A DNA stretch of 64,000 nt from Pseudoruegeria aquimaris. Its GTDB lineage: Bacteria; Pseudomonadota; Alphaproteobacteria; Rhodobacterales; Rhodobacteraceae. How positions within the stretch are numbered: the first letter of the stretch is position 1; each line of letters starts with the position of its first letter. The notes under the pieces are model-generated. The model did no database searches. It had not been told where the DNA came from and saw only the letters and a program-made list of their open reading frames with translations. A program made the translations under genes and the position numbers. Location: NCBI RefSeq assembly GCF_900172235.1, contig NZ_FWFQ01000002.1, positions 124,001-188,000 of the forward strand. The letters run 5' to 3'. Positions 61,009 through 64,000 of the stretch are shown here, one piece after another.

Positions 61009-61329
61009 CTAGTCGTAGGTGTGCATCACGTCATACATGACCGGCTCGAAACTCCTGCACAGATCGTTGATCACCCGGTTGCGCTTGCGCATCTCCTCGG
61101 TGCGCAGCATCGCCTGGAAATCCTCCCGCCGCCGCCACTGCGAATAATTGGCGATCCGCGTCTGCGCATCGTTCACGTGCAGCCCGGCCGCGATGAAACC
61201 GGGCTGGTGGCGGATCACGTTTTCATAGGCATCCTGGAGATGATCGAGCAGATCCTGACAGGATCCGGGCGTCACGTCGAACGTGGTGATGACGGTTTGC
61301 AGCTCTGCGCCGGCGGCGATCTTGGGCAT
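61009..61329 (-). CDS. ABM-type antibiotic biosynthesis monooxygenase domain protein
   Basis: A 106-residue single-domain protein of the dimeric alpha+beta barrel ABM family. It shows the usual FDVTPGSCQDLLDHLQDAYE, GFIAAGLHVNDAQTRIANYS and QWRRREDFQAML. Family members include quinol monooxygenases and haem-degrading enzymes; without a conserved catalytic signature the role is open. GGGAGGAGGCCCC precedes the ATG at 61329. It is transcribed convergently with the DUF3299 gene and lies downstream of dacB by 109 bases. Confidence 0.8.
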   Translation of the reverse strand: MPKIAAGAELQTVITTFDVTPGSCQDLLDHLQDAYENVIRHQPGFIAAGLHVNDAQTRIANYSQWRRREDFQAMLRTEEMRKRNRVINDLCRSFEPVMYDVMHTYD

Positions 61330-61438
61330 GGGGCCTCCTCCCTCGCTGGATCTTGATGCTGCAAGCTTGGCAGCTTTCGCCGCGCCCGCCTAGGGCAAAG
61401 CGCAGCCGGCCAAGGGTGCGCGGGCGCCGGCGCGGCGC

Positions 61439-62929
61439 CTAGGCATCGTAGAGGCTGGCCCAGCGCAGGATGAGCCGCTGTTGCAGGCGCCGGGAGCGCC
61501 GCGCCCAGGCGCGCCCGCCTTCGGGGCGTTCGCGCGCCTCCGGCGGCAGCGCAGCGCGCCTGTCCAGATCGGCGGTGAAGATGGCGAAGGTCAGATCCCG
61601 CCCCCCCGGGGTGGTGGCGTAGCCCGCAAGCGCGGAGACGAAGTTGAGCGTGCCCGTCTTCGCCGCGATCTTCACCGGGTGGCCCTTGATGATCTCGTTC
61701 TTCTCGTTGCGCACGGGGATGGGCTTGAGCATCGGGCGCAGCTGGCCCGCAGGGGCGTTCTGCATCGCCTTCACCATGTCGCGCGCGGAAATGCGGGAGC
61801 GATCGCCGAGCCCGGAGTGATCCACCATCCGCGCGTGCTGCACGCCCAGCCGCTCGGCCAGCCAGCCCGACATCCGCGCCGCGCTCTCGGCAAGCCCCGC
61901 CGGCTGCGGACCGAGCGCGCCGCTGGCCGCCAGCCCCGCGGCCTCGGCGGTGATGTTGGTGGAATATTTCAGCATGCCGCGCAGCACCTCGGGCAGCGGC
62001 GCGCCGCTGTGCTCGGCCAGCGGCCGCGCCCCGGCCGGAAGCGTTTCCACCTGCCCGGCTTCCGGCAGGCTCAGCCCCTGGGCGGCGGCGATGGTGCGGA
62101 ACACTTCGCCGGCATACATCGCCGGGTTGCGCACCGGCAGCCACCGCGCCCCGCCGTTGCCCAGCGCCCCGCGCGCCACCGTCCAGTGATCCTCCCCGCC
62201 CTGCGCGGCATAGGTGTAGATCGGCAGGCGGCGGTCCACCACGCGCATCTTGGCGATGGAAACCGCCGGGTTGAAGCGCTTGGCGCGGGCGTCCATCGTG
62301 ACGTCGTAGCCGCCGCCGGCGCGTTTCCACTCGAAATGGACACGGTTGAAATTCAGGTTCAGGCCGCAGATCGCCGGGTTGTACCCGAGGTGATCGGGCT
62401 GGCCGTCATCGATATGGTGCACGAAGGGCAGCGCGCCGGCATAGACGCGGAAAGCGCCCTCAAGGCGGGTGACCCCGGCCGCCTGCAGGGCCGCCACCAG
62501 ATCGCCCAGATCGTCGGTGCCCAGCACCGGATCGCCGCCACCGGCGAGAATGAGATCGCCGCGCAGCACGCCCCCCTCCAGCGGCCCCGTCGCCAGAAGG
62601 CGGGTGCGGAAACGGTGCTCCGCGCCCAGCGCATCCAGCGCGTAGAGCGCCGTCAGCGATTTCGCGACGCTCGCCGGAGGCAGGGCCAGGAGCGGGTTGT
62701 GCACGTCCAGAACCTCGCCGGTGGCGCTGTCCATCACAAGGAAGCCGACGTCGCCGCCCAGTTTCGCGGCGCGGATCAGCGCATCGGCCGAAGGCACCAG
62801 CCCCGCGCCCGGCTTCGCTCCGCGCGGCAGCGGCCGCAGGGAGGTGACGGGCGCATTGCCGAGGGCCTGCGTCGCGGCGCCGGAAAGGGCCGCGCCGAGG
62901 AAGAAACGCCGGGAAAACTGCCTGCTCAT
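61439..62929 (-). CDS. dacB: D-alanyl-D-alanine carboxypeptidase/endopeptidase (PBP4 type) with Tat-like signal
   Basis: Trims D-Ala and cuts cross-links of peptidoglycan in the periplasm. The 496-residue protein has the class C PBP4 layout: S87 and K90 in PPASVAKSLTALY, the SxN motif in LKYSTNITAEAAG and KTG in AAKTGTLNFVSALAGY (about residue 422), with the SSL-like inserted domain between. The signal MSRQFSRRFFLGAALSG fits the twin-arginine consensus SRRxFL, which is unusual for a PBP, most of which use Sec. The ATG at 62929 is chosen because it places RR near the start; the frame to 62986 is longer. Confidence 0.9.
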   Translation of the reverse strand: MSRQFSRRFFLGAALSGAATQALGNAPVTSLRPLPRGAKPGAGLVPSADALIRAAKLGGDVGFLVMDSATGEVLDVHNPLLALPPASVAKSLTALYALDALGAEHRFRTRLLATGPLEGGVLRGDLILAGGGDPVLGTDDLGDLVAALQAAGVTRLEGAFRVYAGALPFVHHIDDGQPDHLGYNPAICGLNLNFNRVHFEWKRAGGGYDVTMDARAKRFNPAVSIAKMRVVDRRLPIYTYAAQGGEDHWTVARGALGNGGARWLPVRNPAMYAGEVFRTIAAAQGLSLPEAGQVETLPAGARPLAEHSGAPLPEVLRGMLKYSTNITAEAAGLAASGALGPQPAGLAESAARMSGWLAERLGVQHARMVDHSGLGDRSRISARDMVKAMQNAPAGQLRPMLKPIPVRNEKNEIIKGHPVKIAAKTGTLNFVSALAGYATTPGGRDLTFAIFTADLDRRAALPPEARERPEGGRAWARRSRRLQQRLILRWASLYDA

Positions 62930-63015
62930 GAGCCGAGTAAACGCGAGCCCCGGCAGCGCTGCAAGCACGGGATTATCACTTTTCATTGCGCAGGCGCACC
63001 GCTAGCGTCCGGCTC

Positions 63016-63876
63016 ATGATCCGCGCCGCCCTCCTGATGCTTCTCGCCATGTCGCTGATCCCGCTGGGAGACACGGCAGGCAAGCTGCTGATCACCCGCC
63101 ACGGGGTGAGCCCGTGGTTCGTGGCGTGGAGCCGTTTCGCGATCGGTGCGCTGGCGATGCTGCCCTTCCTCGGCTCTACCTTCCGCCCCCGCCTGATGGC
63201 CGACGGGCGCATCTGGCTGCGCGGGATGCTGATCGTGGGCGGGATCTGCGCGATCCTCACCGCCCTGTCGACGGAGCCGCTGCCCAATGTTTTCGGCGCC
63301 TTCTTCATCGGCCCCGTGATTTCCTACGGGTTGTCGGTCTGGCTTCTGAAGGAACGGCCCGAAGCCGCGCGCATCGCCCTGCTGGGGCTCGGCTTTCTCG
63401 GGGTGCTGATGGTCGTCAAACCCGGTTTCGGCATGACGCCGGGGCTCGGTTTCGCGGTGCTGGCGGGCTGCTTCTACGGCGCCTTCCTGACCGCGAGCCG
63501 CTGGCTGGCGGGCGTGGCGCGGCCCCGCGGGCTGCTGTTTTCCCAGCTTCTGGTGGGCGCACTCGTGCTCGCACCCGCCGGGCTTTCCCACCTGCCGCAG
63601 GCCACGGCGCCGGTGGCCGCGCTGGCCCTGCTTTCCGCCCTGGCGAGCATGGCCGGAAACCTGCTCCTGGTGGTCGTCTACCGCATGGCGCCGGCCACGC
63701 GGATGGCGCCCTTCGTCTATTTCCAGCTCGTCGCCGCGACGGGGCTCGGGCTGGCCGTGTTCGGCGATCTGCCCGATGCCGTGGCCCTTGCAGGGCTGGC
63801 GCTGCTGGTGGCCTCGGGCCTCGCCGGCCTCTGGCCGCGGCTCACGCCCACGCCCCCTGCGCCCGGATCGCGGTAG
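63016..63876 (+). CDS. DMT-superfamily transporter (EamA type)
   Basis: A 286-residue inner-membrane exporter-like protein with ten spans in two EamA repeats. The first starts LMLLAMSLIPLGDTAGKLLI and has PLPNVFGAFFIGPVISYGLS, and the second contains VLAGCFYGAFLTASRWLAG and LVASGLAGLWPRL. Its substrate cannot be predicted (amino acids, metabolites or drugs in relatives). The gene starts 86 bases from the divergent dacB. Its last 35 bases overlap the 3' end of nadD on the opposite strand. Confidence 0.88.
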   Translation: MIRAALLMLLAMSLIPLGDTAGKLLITRHGVSPWFVAWSRFAIGALAMLPFLGSTFRPRLMADGRIWLRGMLIVGGICAILTALSTEPLPNVFGAFFIGPVISYGLSVWLLKERPEAARIALLGLGFLGVLMVVKPGFGMTPGLGFAVLAGCFYGAFLTASRWLAGVARPRGLLFSQLLVGALVLAPAGLSHLPQATAPVAALALLSALASMAGNLLLVVVYRMAPATRMAPFVYFQLVAATGLGLAVFGDLPDAVALAGLALLVASGLAGLWPRLTPTPPAPGSR

Positions 63877-64000
63877 AGGAGAGATCCACCATCGGCACGT
63901 TGATGAAGCACCAGGCCGGCGGCGGCGCCATGGGCAGGCGGTGGCTTTCGCGGCCCCGCAGCTGCGCGGTGCGGAACCGGTTGGCCGCCGGCGACAGCCG
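63842..64000 (-). CDS. nadD: Nicotinate-nucleotide adenylyltransferase, C-terminal end (cut by window edge)
   Basis: The last 52 residues of a minus-strand gene, with the nucleotidyltransferase ending PMVDLSSTAIRAQG, which holds the ISSTxIR motif of NadD, preceded by PAWCFINV. NadD adenylates nicotinate mononucleotide, feeding the NadE step whose gene lies near the other end of the window. The stop is at 63842-63844, inside the convergent DMT transporter gene. The N-terminus with the HIGH-like GGSFNPPH motif lies outside. Confidence 0.85.
   Translation of the reverse strand, partial: RLSPAANRFRTAQLRGRESHRLPMAPPPAWCFINVPMVDLSSTAIRAQGAWA

Overview
The window is GC-rich, densely packed bacterial chromosome. 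Everything recognisable points to an alphaproteobacterium, most likely Rhodobacteraceae (Roseobacter group): the mreBCD-mrdA-rodA order, a class I lysyl-tRNA synthetase, an FeS-type bacterial photolyase, betaine/methylamine-type GcvT and MttB proteins, and GC-rich intergenic palindromes ending in CCCCCGGGATATTT that I recognise from this family. I see no rRNA, transposase, phage or CRISPR array, and only one tRNA. Both ends cut genes: the N-terminal third of gltX at the left and the C-terminus of nadD at the right.

Layout. 0-12.6 kb: housekeeping and single genes (gltX, a hotdog protein, a Tat-exported MBL hydrolase, a PHB-depolymerase-like esterase, DUF1801, mgtE, nadE, a secreted MORN-repeat protein, a RimK fusion, photolyase plus SDR). 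12.7-14.5 kb: leuA behind a candidate Leu-rich leader peptide with nested stems. 14.8-20.5 kb: the cell-elongation operon mreBCD-mrdA-rodA. 20.5-26.3 kb: VOC protein, ghrA, SseB-like, uracil-DNA glycosylase-like, a leaderless ArsR-permease pair, nhaA. 26.5-30.7 kb: capsule export (kpsT, frameshifted kpsE), phosphomannomutase, tRNA-Gln. 31.4-36.0 kb: a three-gene operon of dimethylglycine-dehydrogenase-like flavoprotein, non-pyrrolysine MttB-family methyltransferase and TetR regulator. 37.7-41.9 kb: mgsA, then homogentisate catabolism (hmgA-maiA-fahA) with a divergent MarR regulator. 42-52.2 kb: a divergent amino-sugar regulon (nagA, SIS deaminase-like protein, GntR, kinase / murQ, ABC importer, Gfo/Idh). 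52.6-57.1 kb: lysS and a three-gene sugar or polyol catabolic operon. 57.3-61 kb: TerB-like protein and a Zur-box-preceded ABC exporter-fold system with a histidine-rich periplasmic insert plus a DUF3299 protein. 61-64 kb: ABM monooxygenase, dacB, a DMT transporter and nadD.

The most interesting points are the leuA leader (a 31-codon ORF with six Leu codons near its end, almost leaderless, overlapping two nested perfect stems), the putative zinc system whose permease carries about 2.9 copies of a 34-residue His/Asp/Glu-rich repeat, the single-base frameshift in kpsE, paired inverted 16-bp GntR sites in the amino-sugar regulon, and four related GC-rich palindromic repeats around the end of that regulon. 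All functions are assigned from sequence features by eye; no database search was run.
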